In this document: positions 1-7,590 of the stretch, piece after piece | Numbering within the stretch: the stretch's first letter is position 1 | Layout: every line of letters starts with the position of its first letter | NCBI GenBank assembly: GCA_913060845.1 | Contig: CAJXVF010000073.1 | Location: 1 to 8,413 of the forward strand | Reading direction: 5' to 3' | DNA: 8,413 nt | Origin: an uncultured Alphaproteobacteria bacterium | Lineage (GTDB): Bacteria > Pseudomonadota > Alphaproteobacteria > Bin95 | Translations under genes and position numbers: made by a program | Notes under the pieces: model-generated | What the model was told of the DNA's origin: nothing | Database searches by the model: none | What the model saw: the letters and a program-made list of their open reading frames with translations, nothing else

Positions 1-1
1 A

Positions 2-1063
2 CAAGCCGCAGTCCAAGCGGCTTGGCTTCGGCGACGCATTGACGCCGCCCCGCCTGGTCCGGGCCGGTTTGCCGCACTTGCTGGATTGGCTGCGGCGGCG
101 GCCGCTTTAGGCGAAAGCGATGCCGTATTTCAGCAGATCGAAGCCTCCCTCAAACGCGCAATCCGGGATGAAATTGGCAGCGACGGCGTTATCGCCGGCG
201 CCACGCCGCTAGATCAACTTGATGCTCTAATGCGTCTGCTAGACCTCCGCGCCGCTGCAGCCGCAGTCGGTCGCGCCCCTTCGCCCGCCAGTGCAGATGC
301 AGCGCAAGCGATTGCAGCACCGCTCGCAGCTTGGCGACTGGGCGACGGCGGGTTGGCGACATTCGGCGGCGGCGAAGGCGATCCCTGGACTGTCGATTTG
401 GCACTCGCTGCATCGGGCTGGCGTGGGCGCGCACCGTTGGATATGCCAGATGCCGGATATGCACGAAGCCTCGCAGGTCGGGCAATCCTGGCAGCAGACA
501 AATTCGGCGCACTGGAATTCTCCCACGGCGCTGACCGGCTCTTCACCAGCATTGGTGCCCAATCGGATGCACCGCCAAGCCGCTTCGCAGTCCCTGGCGT
601 ATCCGCATTTTCCGCCCCTTCAAATGGGCTAACCAAGCTGGTAGACGCAGACCCTATTCAGCGCGAACAAGGCGATGGTGCCACGCTGTTGACTTTCCAG
701 TGGCGCTGCCAGAAGCCGGATGCGCGCTGGCGCCGCCGCGTGTTCCTCTCTGGTGATGGCAAGGACTTACGCGGCGAAGATGCGGCCATTGCCAGCCCCA
801 AAAGCCCAGCAATGCTGGCGTTTCACTTGCACACTGGATCAGACGCAATTGCGCTTGATGACGGCGGCATTCTAATCCGCGCGCGCTCCGGCCAGGGCTG
901 GCGTTTCCGTTCTGACCGCCCAGCACGGCTTGCTGCGGAACCTTATCGCGGCCGCCCCGGTCAACCGGCGGCATCTGCGCGGATAGAAATCCCGCTGACA
1001 GTCGGACCCTCCGGCACCGAACAAGTGCGCTGGAGCTTGCGCATGGAGCCGCAGCGGGGCTGA
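2..1063 (+). CDS. Heparinase II/III family protein, C-terminal part (5' end outside window)
   Basis: The frame is open from the first base and ends at TGA 1061-1063, giving 353 residues with no start codon needed, so this is the tail of a longer protein. Recognition rests on the C-terminal half: LGDGGLATFGG near fragment residue 113, RRRVFLSGDGKDLRGEDA at about 244-261, then HLHTGSDAIALDDGG and GQGWRFRSD. This is the beta-sandwich pattern of the heparinase II/III-like proteins that often precede purH in alphaproteobacteria. Family members are polysaccharide lyases or lyase-like proteins, and the true substrate of this subgroup is unknown to me. The toroid domain, where much of the active site lies, is mostly outside the window, so activity cannot be judged. 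The first ~100 residues are very alanine-rich and less conserved. A 185-bp gap with its own promoter candidate separates it from purH, so the two may not be co-transcribed. The family call is fairly secure; no function is claimed. Confidence 0.72.
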   Translation, partial: QAAVQAAWLRRRIDAAPPGPGRFAALAGLAAAAAALGESDAVFQQIEASLKRAIRDEIGSDGVIAGATPLDQLDALMRLLDLRAAAAAVGRAPSPASADAAQAIAAPLAAWRLGDGGLATFGGGEGDPWTVDLALAASGWRGRAPLDMPDAGYARSLAGRAILAADKFGALEFSHGADRLFTSIGAQSDAPPSRFAVPGVSAFSAPSNGLTKLVDADPIQREQGDGATLLTFQWRCQKPDARWRRRVFLSGDGKDLRGEDAAIASPKSPAMLAFHLHTGSDAIALDDGGILIRARSGQGWRFRSDRPARLAAEPYRGRPGQPAASARIEIPLTVGPSGTEQVRWSLRMEPQRG

Positions 1064-1124
1064 CTTTTCCCCAGGCGTAGACGTCTGGGACGTTCCGCCA
1101 CCCCCGGAATCGCTCAGACCTCAA

Positions 1125-1155
1125 TTGACTCCAAAGCGCTGCGGTCGAATACAAT
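1125..1155 (+). promoter_or_regulatory. Candidate sigma-70-type promoter for purH
   Basis: A TTGACT box (1125-1130) and a TACAAT box (1150-1155) each match the housekeeping consensus at five of six positions. The spacer is 19 bp, longer than the optimal 17, which lowers confidence. Transcription would begin near 1162 and leave a leader of roughly 87 nt before purH. It is the best promoter-like pair in the 185-bp gap. Confidence 0.45.
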
Positions 1156-1233
1156 CCGGCCAATCGCACATCTTATTTGTATGGATGCGCGCGCTGAATC
1201 TGTGGGCTTACTCGCCTCTATTCAGTCCCGTTC

Positions 1234-1239
1234 AAGGAG
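1234..1239 (+). promoter_or_regulatory. Ribosome binding site that sets the purH start
   Basis: AAGGAG lies 9 nt before ATG 1249. An in-frame TTG at 1240 directly abuts this motif and cannot be used with it. ATG 1255 would have 15 nt spacing. The motif therefore selects ATG 1249. Confidence 0.8.
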
Positions 1240-1248
1240 TTGCCTTCG

Positions 1249-2868
1249 ATGGCTATGTCGCTCGATCTGCCGCCCGCACCCGATAAGGTCAAAGTCAAAC
1301 GGGCGCTATTGTCCGTGTCCGATAAGACCGGAATTGTTGAATTCGGCCAATTTCTGGCAAGCCAGGGCGTGGAAGTGCTCTCTACCGGTGGCACCCGCAA
1401 AGCGCTGATGGATGCTGGCGTGAATGCGATTGAAGTGGCCGAAGTCACGGGCTCTCCCGAAATGCTGGATGGCCGCGTGAAAACGCTGCATCCCCGTATT
1501 CACGGCGGCCTGCTGGGCGTGCGCGGCCTGGAAAGCCACCGTGCCGCAATGGCAGAACATGGCGTGCCGGAGATCGACCTGCTGGTCGTCAATCTCTACC
1601 CGTTTGAGGAAACGGTTGCTGCAGGTGCCGATGCCCAAACCGTGGTTGAGAATATCGATATCGGTGGCCCTGCTATGATCCGCGCTGCTGCCAAGAACCA
1701 CGTTTACGTCACCGTCGCGACAGCGCCTGAAGATTTGGCCGCCATTCAGGCGGACATGGAAGCAAATGCTGGCGCTGTCACACTGACGCTCCGCCGACGG
1801 CTTGCAGGCCAAGCCTATGCCCGCACAGCCGCTTATGACGCGCGCATCGCTGGATGGTTCGCTGCAGAACGTGAAGAAGATTTGCCTGCAACACTGCCGC
1901 TCGCAGGGACCCACGGCGAAACGCTGCGCTATGGCGAAAACCCGCACCAGCAGGCCGCATTCTATCGGATGCCCGATGCCTGCGGTCAGGTTCGCCCCGG
2001 TGTTGCGACTGCAGCCCAGCTTCAAGGCAAAGCGCTGTCGTACAACAATCTGAATGACACGGACGCTGCATTCGAATTGGCAGCAGAGTTCGATGATCCG
2101 ACAATCGCTATCATCAAGCACGCCAATCCTTGCGGCGTCGCGACAGCCGCATCACTGGAAGCAGCATGGCATCAAGCGCTGAAATGCGATCCTGTCAGCG
2201 CATTCGGCGGTGTTATCGCCATGAACCGTGCGTTGGATGTAGCGACGGCGTCTGAAATTAGCAAAATCTTTGCCGAAGTCATTATCGCGCCAAGTGTTGA
2301 CGAAGACGCAGCCGCTCTACTCGCCAAGAAGAAAAACCTGCGCGTGCTGAGTGCCGGTGCCATGCCAGACCCAGCAGCCATGGGCCTGGCCTTCAAAAAT
2401 CTGGCCGGCGGTCTGTTAGCTCAAAGCCGGGATTCCGGACGCGTTAGCTTGGAGACGCTGAAAACAGTCACCAAACGCGCACCAACGGATGATGAACTTC
2501 GTGATCTTCTCTTCGCCTTCCGCGTCGCGAAGCACGTTAAATCGAACGCGATTGTCTATGTGAAGGACGCAGCGACAGTCGGCGTTGGCGCTGGCCAAAT
2601 GAGCCGGGTCGACAGTGCCCGCACCGCAGCCCGCAAAGCCATGGATGCAGCAGAAGCCGCTGGCGAAACTGAGGCCCTGACAAAAGGTTCCGTCGTCGCT
2701 TCAGACGCGTTCTTCCCCTTCGCCGATGGCCTGCTTGCGGCCGCTGAAGCGGGAGCCACCGCCGTCATCCAGCCCGGCGGTTCCATCCGCGATGATGAAG
2801 TAATCGCCGCCGCCGACGAAGCCGGCCTCGCCATGGTCTTCACCGGCATGCGCCACTTCCGGCATTAA
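1249..2868 (+). CDS. purH: Bifunctional AICAR formyltransferase / IMP cyclohydrolase
   Basis: PurH carries out the last two steps of de novo purine synthesis in the cytoplasm: formylation of AICAR using 10-formyl-tetrahydrofolate, then ring closure of FAICAR to IMP. The 539-residue length fits the family (about 530 in E. coli). Residues 1-200 are the MGS-like cyclohydrolase domain, with [12 protein letters not shown] (21-32), STGGTRKAL (45-53), [17 protein letters not shown] (73-89) and [18 protein letters not shown] (134-151). The rest is the transformylase domain, with RYGENPHQ (227-234), [15 protein letters not shown] (260-274), the catalytic Lys290-His291 in [17 protein letters not shown] (313-321), KSNAIVYV (431-438), [12 protein letters not shown] (446-457) and [12 protein letters not shown] (484-495). 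It ends in GMRHFRH, as is typical. All key motifs are intact. The start is chosen from the Shine-Dalgarno at 1234. The gene converges with clpB. Confidence 0.97.
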   Translation: MAMSLDLPPAPDKVKVKRALLSVSDKTGIVEFGQFLASQGVEVLSTGGTRKALMDAGVNAIEVAEVTGSPEMLDGRVKTLHPRIHGGLLGVRGLESHRAAMAEHGVPEIDLLVVNLYPFEETVAAGADAQTVVENIDIGGPAMIRAAAKNHVYVTVATAPEDLAAIQADMEANAGAVTLTLRRRLAGQAYARTAAYDARIAGWFAAEREEDLPATLPLAGTHGETLRYGENPHQQAAFYRMPDACGQVRPGVATAAQLQGKALSYNNLNDTDAAFELAAEFDDPTIAIIKHANPCGVATAASLEAAWHQALKCDPVSAFGGVIAMNRALDVATASEISKIFAEVIIAPSVDEDAAALLAKKKNLRVLSAGAMPDPAAMGLAFKNLAGGLLAQSRDSGRVSLETLKTVTKRAPTDDELRDLLFAFRVAKHVKSNAIVYVKDAATVGVGAGQMSRVDSARTAARKAMDAAEAAGETEALTKGSVVASDAFFPFADGLLAAAEAGATAVIQPGGSIRDDEVIAAADEAGLAMVFTGMRHFRH

Positions 2869-2873
2869 TGATA

Positions 2874-2904
2874 AAGGGGGTGCCTGTTTCCTTAGCACCC
2901 CCTT
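2874..2904. terminator. Shared hairpin terminator between convergent purH and clpB
   Basis: AAGGGGGTGC (2874-2883) and GCACCCCCTT (2895-2904) form a perfect 10-bp stem around an 11-nt loop, starting 6 bp after the purH stop and ending 13 bp from the clpB stop. The stem is symmetric, so it can act on either strand. T-runs after the arms are short in both directions, so termination strength is uncertain, but the placement in the 49-bp gap is typical of a bidirectional terminator. Confidence 0.75.
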
Positions 2905-2917
2905 CTCACTCTCGCCG

Positions 2918-5509
2918 TTAGGCCGCGTTCGCCGCGATAGCGCCGATCGCTAGGCCGCCTTCGCCGATGGATACGCGTACGGTTTGGCCGTCCAGGATAT
3001 CGCCTGCCAGGATTTTACTGGCGAGCGCATTCTGCAGTTCCCGCTGGATCACACGCTTCAGAGGACGCGCGCCGTATACGGGGTCGTAGCCCTGTTCCGC
3101 CAACCATTCGCAAGCGGCAGCGTCCAAGTTCAGGCGGATGTTCCGGTCTTCCAGCAGCGCATCAAGACGCGTCAACTGGATATCGACGATGGATGCCATG
3201 TCTGCCCGCGCCAAGCGACGGAACAGCAGTACCTCATCCAACCGGTTCAGGAATTCTGGCCGGAACGCCGCCCGGACAGAGCCCATAACCCGCTCCCGCG
3301 CATCCGCCATATCGGCACCATCAGGCAAGCTCGCCAGATGTTCGGAGCCGAGGTTGGACGTCAGGATAATCAGCATGTTGCGGAAATCGACCGTGCGGCC
3401 CTGACCATCGGTTAAGCGGCCATCATCCAGTACTTGCAGCAGGACGTTGAACACGTCCGGATGTGCCTTCTCGACCTCATCAAACAGAATGACCTGATAG
3501 GGGCGACGACGGACAACTTCGGTCAAAGCGCCGCCCTGATCGTAGCCCACATAGCCTGGCGGTGCGCCGATCAGGCGGGAGACCGCGTGCTTCTCCATGT
3601 ACTCAGACATATCGATGCGCGTGATCGCTTGCTCATCGTCAAACAGGAATTCCGCCAGGGACTTCGCAAGTTCTGTCTTACCGACGCCGGTTGGCCCCAG
3701 AAACAGGAACGAGCCGATTGGACGGTTCGGGTCCTGCAGCCCAGCACGCGCGCGGCGGACGGCTTCAGAGACGGCAGTAACGGCCTCCTCCTGGCCAACG
3801 ACGCGCTTGGCAATATGCGTTTCCATAGCCAGCAGCTTTTCACGCTCACCCGCCAGCATTTTGTCCACGGGAATACCGGTCCAGCGGGAGACGATGCCAG
3901 CGATATGCTCATCGGTCACGGCTTCGCTCAACATGGCGGCTTCGCTTGAATCCTCAGCAGCAGCCAACTTCCGCTCAAGCTCTGGGATCACGCCATATGC
4001 GAGTTCACCGGCCCGGCCCAGATTGCCGTCACGCTGCGCAGCATCAAGCTCAGACCGCGCATGGTCCAGCTGCTCCTTCACCTTATTGGCAGACGACAGG
4101 CGTTCTTTTTCAGCCTGCCATACAGATGTCGCTTCTGCCGACTGACGTTCCAGATCGCCCAGCTCATCCTCAATCTTGCCGAGCCTGTCCTTGGAGGCCT
4201 CATCGCTCTCCTTCTTCAGCGCTTCACGCTCGATTTTAAGCTGGATGATACGGCGGTCGAGCTCATCAATCGCTTCCGGCTTCGAATCCAACTGCATTTT
4301 AAGGCGGCTGGCTGCTTCATCGATTAGATCGATTGCTTTATCCGGCAAAAATCTATCCGTAATGTACCGATTGGACAGCGCAGCGGCAGCAACAATCGCG
4401 ACGTCCGAAATTCGCACGCCATGATGCAGCTCGTACTTTTCTTTGAGGCCGCGCAGGATTGATATGGTATCCTCCACCGTCGGCTCGGCGATAAACACCG
4501 GCTGGAAACGGCGGGCAAGCGCTGCATCTTTCTCTACGTGCTGGCGATATTCATCCAGCGTGGTAGCACCAATGCAATGCAGTTCACCACGCGCCAAGGC
4601 CGGTTTCAGCATGTTAGACGCATCCATCGCGCCATCAGCCTTACCCGCACCAATCAGCGTATGCATTTCATCGATGAACAGGATGACCTGGCCTTCTGCA
4701 GTCTCAATTTCCTGCAGTACGGCTTTTAGGCGTTCCTCGAACTCACCGCGATATTTTGCACCGGCGACAAGAGCGCCCAAGTCCAGCGCAAGGAGCCGCT
4801 TAGATTTCATACCCTCTGGCACATCTCCATTGATGATGCGCATGGCAAGGCCCTCGGCGATGGCGGTTTTGCCAACGCCGGGTTCGCCGATCAGCACCGG
4901 ATTATTCTTCGTGCGGCGGGAGAGAACCTGGATGGTACGGCGGATTTCTTCGTCGCGCCCGATTACGGGATCAATCTTGCCGTCACGGGCCGCCTGCGTC
5001 AGGTCACGGGAATATTTGTTGAGCGCCTCATAGCCATCCTCCGCACCTGAACTATCGGCCGTGCGGCCTTTGCGCAGGTCTTGGATGGCTTTATCAAGCC
5101 GCTCTGGCTCCACCCCAGCATCCTTCAGAATACCCGACGTATCGGCCTTCTGGGTGGACGCCAAAGCGGCAAGCGCGCGCTCGACCGTGACAAAGCTATC
5201 GCCGGCCGTCTTGGCCGCCGCCTCCGCAGCATCCGTAACCTTGGCGAATTCGGGGGACAGATAGACTTGTCCAGCGCCGTCGCCTTCAACGCTTGGCAAT
5301 TTGGCAAGCGCGGCTTCAGTGGCGGCATAGGCCTTCTTGGCGTCGCCGCCAGCGGACGCGATCAGATTGGATGCAAGACCTTCATCATCATCCAGAAATA
5401 CTTTGAGCAAATGCGCTGGCGCTAGCCGCTGATGGCCAGAGCGGAGCGCTAAGCCTTGGGAAGATTGCAAGAACCCGCGCAGGCGATCCGTATAGGATTC
5501 TACGTTCAT
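2918..5509 (-). CDS. clpB: ATP-dependent disaggregase ClpB (Hsp100)
   Basis: ClpB is a hexameric AAA+ chaperone that, with DnaK/DnaJ/GrpE, threads aggregated proteins through its pore and frees them after heat stress. The 863 residues match the usual 855-870. Domains in order: an N-terminal Clp_N domain (1-145); NBD1 with Walker A GEPGVGKT (208-215), pore loop KYRG (252-255), Walker B VILFIDE (275-281) and arginines in ARRFQ (332-336); a coiled-coil middle domain (about 405-525), which separates ClpB from ClpA and ClpC-type proteins; NBD2 with Walker A GPTGVGKT (605-612), pore loop GYVG (652-655), Walker B VILFDE (673-678), FLNRLDE (753-759) and the sensor-2 motif GARPLKR (813-819); and a D2-small domain. 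No key residue is missing. ATG 5509 is preceded by GGAG with 7 nt spacing. It is monocistronic here, divergent from leuA, and probably under heat-shock sigma control. Confidence 0.98.
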   Translation of the reverse strand: MNVESYTDRLRGFLQSSQGLALRSGHQRLAPAHLLKVFLDDDEGLASNLIASAGGDAKKAYAATEAALAKLPSVEGDGAGQVYLSPEFAKVTDAAEAAAKTAGDSFVTVERALAALASTQKADTSGILKDAGVEPERLDKAIQDLRKGRTADSSGAEDGYEALNKYSRDLTQAARDGKIDPVIGRDEEIRRTIQVLSRRTKNNPVLIGEPGVGKTAIAEGLAMRIINGDVPEGMKSKRLLALDLGALVAGAKYRGEFEERLKAVLQEIETAEGQVILFIDEMHTLIGAGKADGAMDASNMLKPALARGELHCIGATTLDEYRQHVEKDAALARRFQPVFIAEPTVEDTISILRGLKEKYELHHGVRISDVAIVAAAALSNRYITDRFLPDKAIDLIDEAASRLKMQLDSKPEAIDELDRRIIQLKIEREALKKESDEASKDRLGKIEDELGDLERQSAEATSVWQAEKERLSSANKVKEQLDHARSELDAAQRDGNLGRAGELAYGVIPELERKLAAAEDSSEAAMLSEAVTDEHIAGIVSRWTGIPVDKMLAGEREKLLAMETHIAKRVVGQEEAVTAVSEAVRRARAGLQDPNRPIGSFLFLGPTGVGKTELAKSLAEFLFDDEQAITRIDMSEYMEKHAVSRLIGAPPGYVGYDQGGALTEVVRRRPYQVILFDEVEKAHPDVFNVLLQVLDDGRLTDGQGRTVDFRNMLIILTSNLGSEHLASLPDGADMADARERVMGSVRAAFRPEFLNRLDEVLLFRRLARADMASIVDIQLTRLDALLEDRNIRLNLDAAACEWLAEQGYDPVYGARPLKRVIQRELQNALASKILAGDILDGQTVRVSIGEGGLAIGAIAANAA

Positions 5510-5511
5510 AT

Positions 5512-5547
5512 GACTTCTCCATCGTTAGCAACCGGCATAAGAAAGTC
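5512..5547 (-). promoter_or_regulatory. clpB ribosome binding site within a possible leader hairpin
   Basis: The clpB Shine-Dalgarno GGAGAAG (5514-5520, minus strand) lies just before the start codon. In the mRNA, GACTTTCTT (5547 to 5539) can pair with GAGAAGTC (5519 to 5512): five pairs, one bulged U, then two pairs and a G-U wobble, with a 19-nt loop. Most of the ribosome binding site would be held in a weak, bulged helix, as in RNA thermometers. The binding site itself is secure; the regulatory fold is inference from hand pairing. Confidence 0.4.
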
Positions 5548-5600
5548 CCGCTTCGCGGCAACCTCCGCCCCTCATTTTTGAGGACCGATCCTGTACTCAG

Positions 5601-5628
5601 ATATGGTGTTGTATTTTCGTCACACAAG
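5601..5628 (-). promoter_or_regulatory. Heat-shock (RpoH/sigma-32-type) promoter of clpB
   Basis: On the minus strand, CTTGTGT (5628-5622) and CACCATAT (5608-5601) are separated by 13 bp. The sigma-32 consensus is CTTGAAA, 11-16 bp, CCCCATNT. The upstream box keeps the critical CTTG and the downstream box matches seven of eight positions. Transcription would start near 5594 and give a leader of about 85 nt. Heat-shock control is expected for clpB, which supports the reading. Confidence 0.75.
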
Positions 5629-5654
5629 AGGTCTATTCTTTGGCAACGCCACAG

Positions 5655-5678
5655 AAATCGAACTTTTCTGAAAATCGA
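5655..5678 (+). repeat. Short direct repeat AAATCGA beside the leuA promoter candidate
   Basis: AAATCGA occurs at 5655-5661 and again at 5672-5678, 17 bp apart from start to start, directly before the candidate -35 box at 5679. The stretch between also contains an inverted repeat, CAGAAA (5652-5657) with TTTCTG (5665-5670). The placement would suit an activator or repressor site, but a repeat this short in an AT-rich stretch can arise by chance. Confidence 0.25.
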
Positions 5679-5707
5679 TTGCTAAGAGTGTTTGCTATCT
5701 GTATTTA
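5679..5707 (+). promoter_or_regulatory. Possible leuA promoter
   Basis: TTGCTA (5679-5684) is followed after 17 bp by TATTTA (5702-5707); TTTAAT at 5704-5709 is an alternative -10 with a 19-bp spacer. A second TTGCTA occurs at 5692. The matches are moderate (four and three of six for the first pair), but this is the AT-rich stretch in the right place. A start near 5714 would include the entire leucine-rich leader frame in the transcript. Confidence 0.33.
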
Positions 5708-5750
5708 ATTGCCGTTAACTACAGAATGTGGATGATCCACGTCTGATGTC

Positions 5751-5867
5751 TTGAGCGAATGGAAGCCTGTGTTGTCTAACGCGACCAACACCCGCTTGAT
5801 CTGCAGCCCGGCCCTTTCGGCGTCGGCGCTTCCGCTCGACCTCCTTCTGCGACTTACTCACCCCTGA
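5751..5867 (+). CDS. Candidate leucine-rich leader peptide of leuA (leuL-like)
   Basis: This small frame of up to 38 residues ends at TGA 5865-5867, 116 bp before leuA. It has nine leucines, six of them within nine codons near its end: ALPLDLLLRLTHP, with Leu codons between 5829 and 5855 (CTT, CTC, CTC, CTT, CTG, CTT). Leucine-codon runs ahead of leucine synthesis genes are the hallmark of ribosome-mediated attenuation, best known from leuL of enterobacteria. The start is uncertain because the frame has no ATG after the stop at 5733. TTG 5751 gives the longest form. TTG 5772 has GGAAG (5761-5765) at a good 6-nt spacing and gives 31 residues. The stop codon lies inside an inverted repeat. The lack of an ATG and the pyrimidine-rich base composition are the main doubts. 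Confidence 0.42.
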   Translation: MSEWKPVLSNATNTRLICSPALSASALPLDLLLRLTHP

Positions 5868-5909
5868 GCGGGTTGTTTGGGCATGCACTTGCCTAGCAGC
5901 GTTCAGGGG
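5769..5909 (+). promoter_or_regulatory. Possible leuA attenuator RNA with competing hairpins
   Basis: Several pairings cannot form together. GTGTTG (5769-5774) pairs with CAACAC (5786-5791). An overlapping segment, 5785-5796, pairs instead with 5867-5880 (core CCCGCT with AGCGGG, extended with two bulged Us). CCCCTGA (5861-5867), which contains the leader stop codon, pairs with TCAGGGG (5903-5909), crossing the previous helix, and GGGCA (5879-5883) pairs with TGCCT (5890-5894). The arrangement resembles an amino-acid attenuator. No U-rich tract follows any hairpin before leuA, so a standard intrinsic terminator is not seen; any control would have to be Rho-dependent or translational. Confidence 0.33.
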
Positions 5910-5967
5910 ACATGAGATCAAATTAGCGCCAGCGCCACGCTGAAGCGTATCTAAACATTCAGATTCC

Positions 5968-5975
5968 AGAAGAGA
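5968..5975 (+). promoter_or_regulatory. Weak ribosome binding site of leuA
   Basis: AGAAGAGA ends 8 nt before ATG 5984 and is the only purine-rich stretch at a suitable distance. It is a poor match to GGAGG. CAGAAG (5967-5972) could pair with CTTCTG (5844-5849) in the leucine codon cluster, a speculative link to leader translation. Confidence 0.5.
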
Positions 5976-5983
5976 CCAATCCA

Positions 5984-7528
5984 ATGAGCAAGCAAGACCA
6001 AGTCATTATCTTTGACACGACCATGCGCGATGGCGAGCAATCCCCTGGTGCTTCCATGAACCTGGAAGAAAAGCTGCGTATCGCTGAAATCCTGGAAGCC
6101 ATGCGCGTCGATGTGATCGAAGCGGGCTTCGCCATTGCTTCCGAAGGTGACTTTGAAGCGATCAACGAAGTCTCCAAGATCATCCGCGAGAGCACGATTT
6201 GCAGCCTCTCGCGTTCTGGTCGCGAGGATATTGAACGCTCCGCTGAGGCGCTGAAGCCTGCTGAACGCAAGCGCATTCACACCTTCATCGCTGTGTCGCC
6301 CATCCACATGGAACACAAACTGCTGATGAAGCCGGAAGACGTGCATGCCGCCGTTATTGACAGCGTCACCCATGCCCGGAACTTCTGCGATGATGTAGAA
6401 TGGTCTGGCGAGGATGCGACTCGCGCTGACCGGGACTTCCTGTTCAAGTGCATCGAATCAGCAATTAAAGCCGGCGCCACCACGGTGAACATTCCCGATA
6501 CGGTCGGCTACACCGTGCCTGCCGAATATCGGGACCTGATCACGGACATCATGAATAGCGTGCCGAATATCGATAAAGCCCGCGTCTCCGTGCATTGCCA
6601 CAATGACCTGGGCTTAGCCGTCGCCAACTCCTTGGCAGCACTGGATGCAGGTGCGCGGCAGATCGAATGCACGATCAACGGCCTGGGCGAACGGGCTGGC
6701 AATTGCTCGCTGGAAGAAATCGTGATGGCGCTGAAAACACGCTCTGACGCGATGCCCTATACTACGGGTGTCGACACGACGCAGATCATGAAAGCGTCCC
6801 GAATGGTCTCCACCGTCACTGGATTCGCAGTGCAGCCGAACAAGGCCATCGTTGGCGCCAACGCCTTTGCGCATGAAGCTGGCATCCACCAAGACGGCAT
6901 GCTGAAAAATAAATCCACCTACGAGATCATGCTGCCGGAAGACGTCGGCTTGGTCGAATCGAAGCTGGTTATGGGTAAGCATTCTGGCCGCCACGCTTTC
7001 CGCGAAAAGCTGAAAGAAATGGGCTACGAAATGGGACAGAACGCCCTGAATGACGTCTTCCGCCGCTTCAAAACCCTCGCTGATCAGAAGAAAGACGTGT
7101 TCGACGAAGACATCATCGCCCTGGTCGATGACGAGGTGGTGCGGGAGCATCAACGTTTGCAATTCGTTAGCTTGCGCGTCGTCGCTGGGTCCGAAGGGCC
7201 GCAGCAAGCCAGCCTGAAGCTGGATATCGACGGTGACGTAAAGAGTGCAGAAGCCACAGGCAACGGTCCGGTAGACGCCATCTTCAACGGCATCCGCCAG
7301 CTGTTCCCTCACACGGCGGTCCTGCAATTGTATCAGGTGCACGCAGTGACACACGGAACAGACGCGCAAGCCGAAGTTACCGTGCGTTTGGAAGAAGACG
7401 GCAAGACTGTGAACGGCCAAGGTGCGGATCCAGACACCATGGTCGCCTCCGCCCGCGCCTACGTTCATGCCTTGAATAAGCTGATGACAAAACGCGAGAA
7501 AACGGCTCCTGCAGCCCTCTCCGCCTAA
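5984..7528 (+). CDS. leuA: 2-isopropylmalate synthase
   Basis: LeuA condenses 2-oxoisovalerate with acetyl-CoA to give 2-isopropylmalate, the first committed step of leucine synthesis. The 514 residues fit the family (523 in E. coli). The N-terminal DRE-TIM barrel starts with FDTTMRDGEQSPG (10-22), where Asp11 is the expected metal ligand and Arg15 the catalytic arginine. HCHNDLG (204-210) supplies the His204/His206 metal ligands and GLGERAGN (233-240) the Asn240 ligand. FAHEAGIHQDG (295-305) and GKHSGRHAF (331-339) mark the linker region. The C-terminal leucine-binding regulatory domain (about 385-495) keeps GNGPVDA (426-432) and GQGADPDTMVASA (478-490), so feedback inhibition by leucine is expected. 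Methionine replaces the usual leucine in LRDGEQ, a mild change. ATG 5984 is the first start after the in-frame TAG at 5924. A strong terminator ends the gene. Confidence 0.97.
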   Translation: MSKQDQVIIFDTTMRDGEQSPGASMNLEEKLRIAEILEAMRVDVIEAGFAIASEGDFEAINEVSKIIRESTICSLSRSGREDIERSAEALKPAERKRIHTFIAVSPIHMEHKLLMKPEDVHAAVIDSVTHARNFCDDVEWSGEDATRADRDFLFKCIESAIKAGATTVNIPDTVGYTVPAEYRDLITDIMNSVPNIDKARVSVHCHNDLGLAVANSLAALDAGARQIECTINGLGERAGNCSLEEIVMALKTRSDAMPYTTGVDTTQIMKASRMVSTVTGFAVQPNKAIVGANAFAHEAGIHQDGMLKNKSTYEIMLPEDVGLVESKLVMGKHSGRHAFREKLKEMGYEMGQNALNDVFRRFKTLADQKKDVFDEDIIALVDDEVVREHQRLQFVSLRVVAGSEGPQQASLKLDIDGDVKSAEATGNGPVDAIFNGIRQLFPHTAVLQLYQVHAVTHGTDAQAEVTVRLEEDGKTVNGQGADPDTMVASARAYVHALNKLMTKREKTAPAALSA

Positions 7529-7590
7529 CCCATCTCGCTTAAACCTAGAGAGGCGCCTTTTCGCAGCCTCAAACCGGGTCTATAACGACG

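Larger units (their letters stand above)
5510..5983. other. Divergent clpB-leuA intergenic control region
   Basis: These 474 bp hold no conventional protein gene. The left part (5510-5628) serves clpB: leader and heat-shock promoter. The middle (about 5630-5720) is clearly more AT-rich than its surroundings and carries the best leuA promoter candidate and a short direct repeat. The right part (5721-5983) looks like a long leuA leader of about 250 nt with a leucine-rich short frame and several inverted repeats. An in-frame TAG at 5924-5926 rules out an upstream extension of leuA. Confidence 0.7.

Noticed and set aside
2..24. 8-bp inverted repeat CAAGCCGC/GCGGCTTG at the left edge
   Set aside because: It lies inside an open coding frame of the heparinase-like gene; probably GC-rich chance pairing rather than a terminator or an assembly hairpin.
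1069..1109. Small hairpins after the heparinase-like gene (CCCAG/CTGGG and TTCCG/CGGAA)
   Set aside because: The stems are only 5 bp each and no T-run follows, so neither supports an intrinsic terminator.
1240..1248. Upstream TTG start adding three residues to PurH
   Set aside because: TTG 1240 directly abuts the AAGGAG motif, leaving no spacing; ATG 1249 fits well.
1181..1408. 75-codon plus-strand frame overlapping the purH start
   Set aside because: It has no Shine-Dalgarno and runs out of frame through the conserved start of purH. A short upstream frame effect cannot be excluded but is not supported.
1306..2121. Long reverse-strand frame (271 codons) inside purH
   Set aside because: It is antisense to conserved purH motifs, cysteine- and histidine-rich in a way typical of shadow frames, with no recognisable domain.
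4443..5033. 196-codon plus-strand frame opposite clpB
   Set aside because: It is a serine/arginine-rich antisense shadow of NBD1 coding sequence with no binding site or domain.
5506..5538. Ten-codon upstream frame on the minus strand whose TGA overlaps the clpB ATG
   Set aside because: The overlap suggests translational coupling, but there is no convincing Shine-Dalgarno before ATG 5538 and a frame this short is easily due to chance.
6614..7468. Long reverse-strand frame (284 codons) inside leuA
   Set aside because: It is antisense to the conserved LeuA catalytic and regulatory domains and resembles no protein family.
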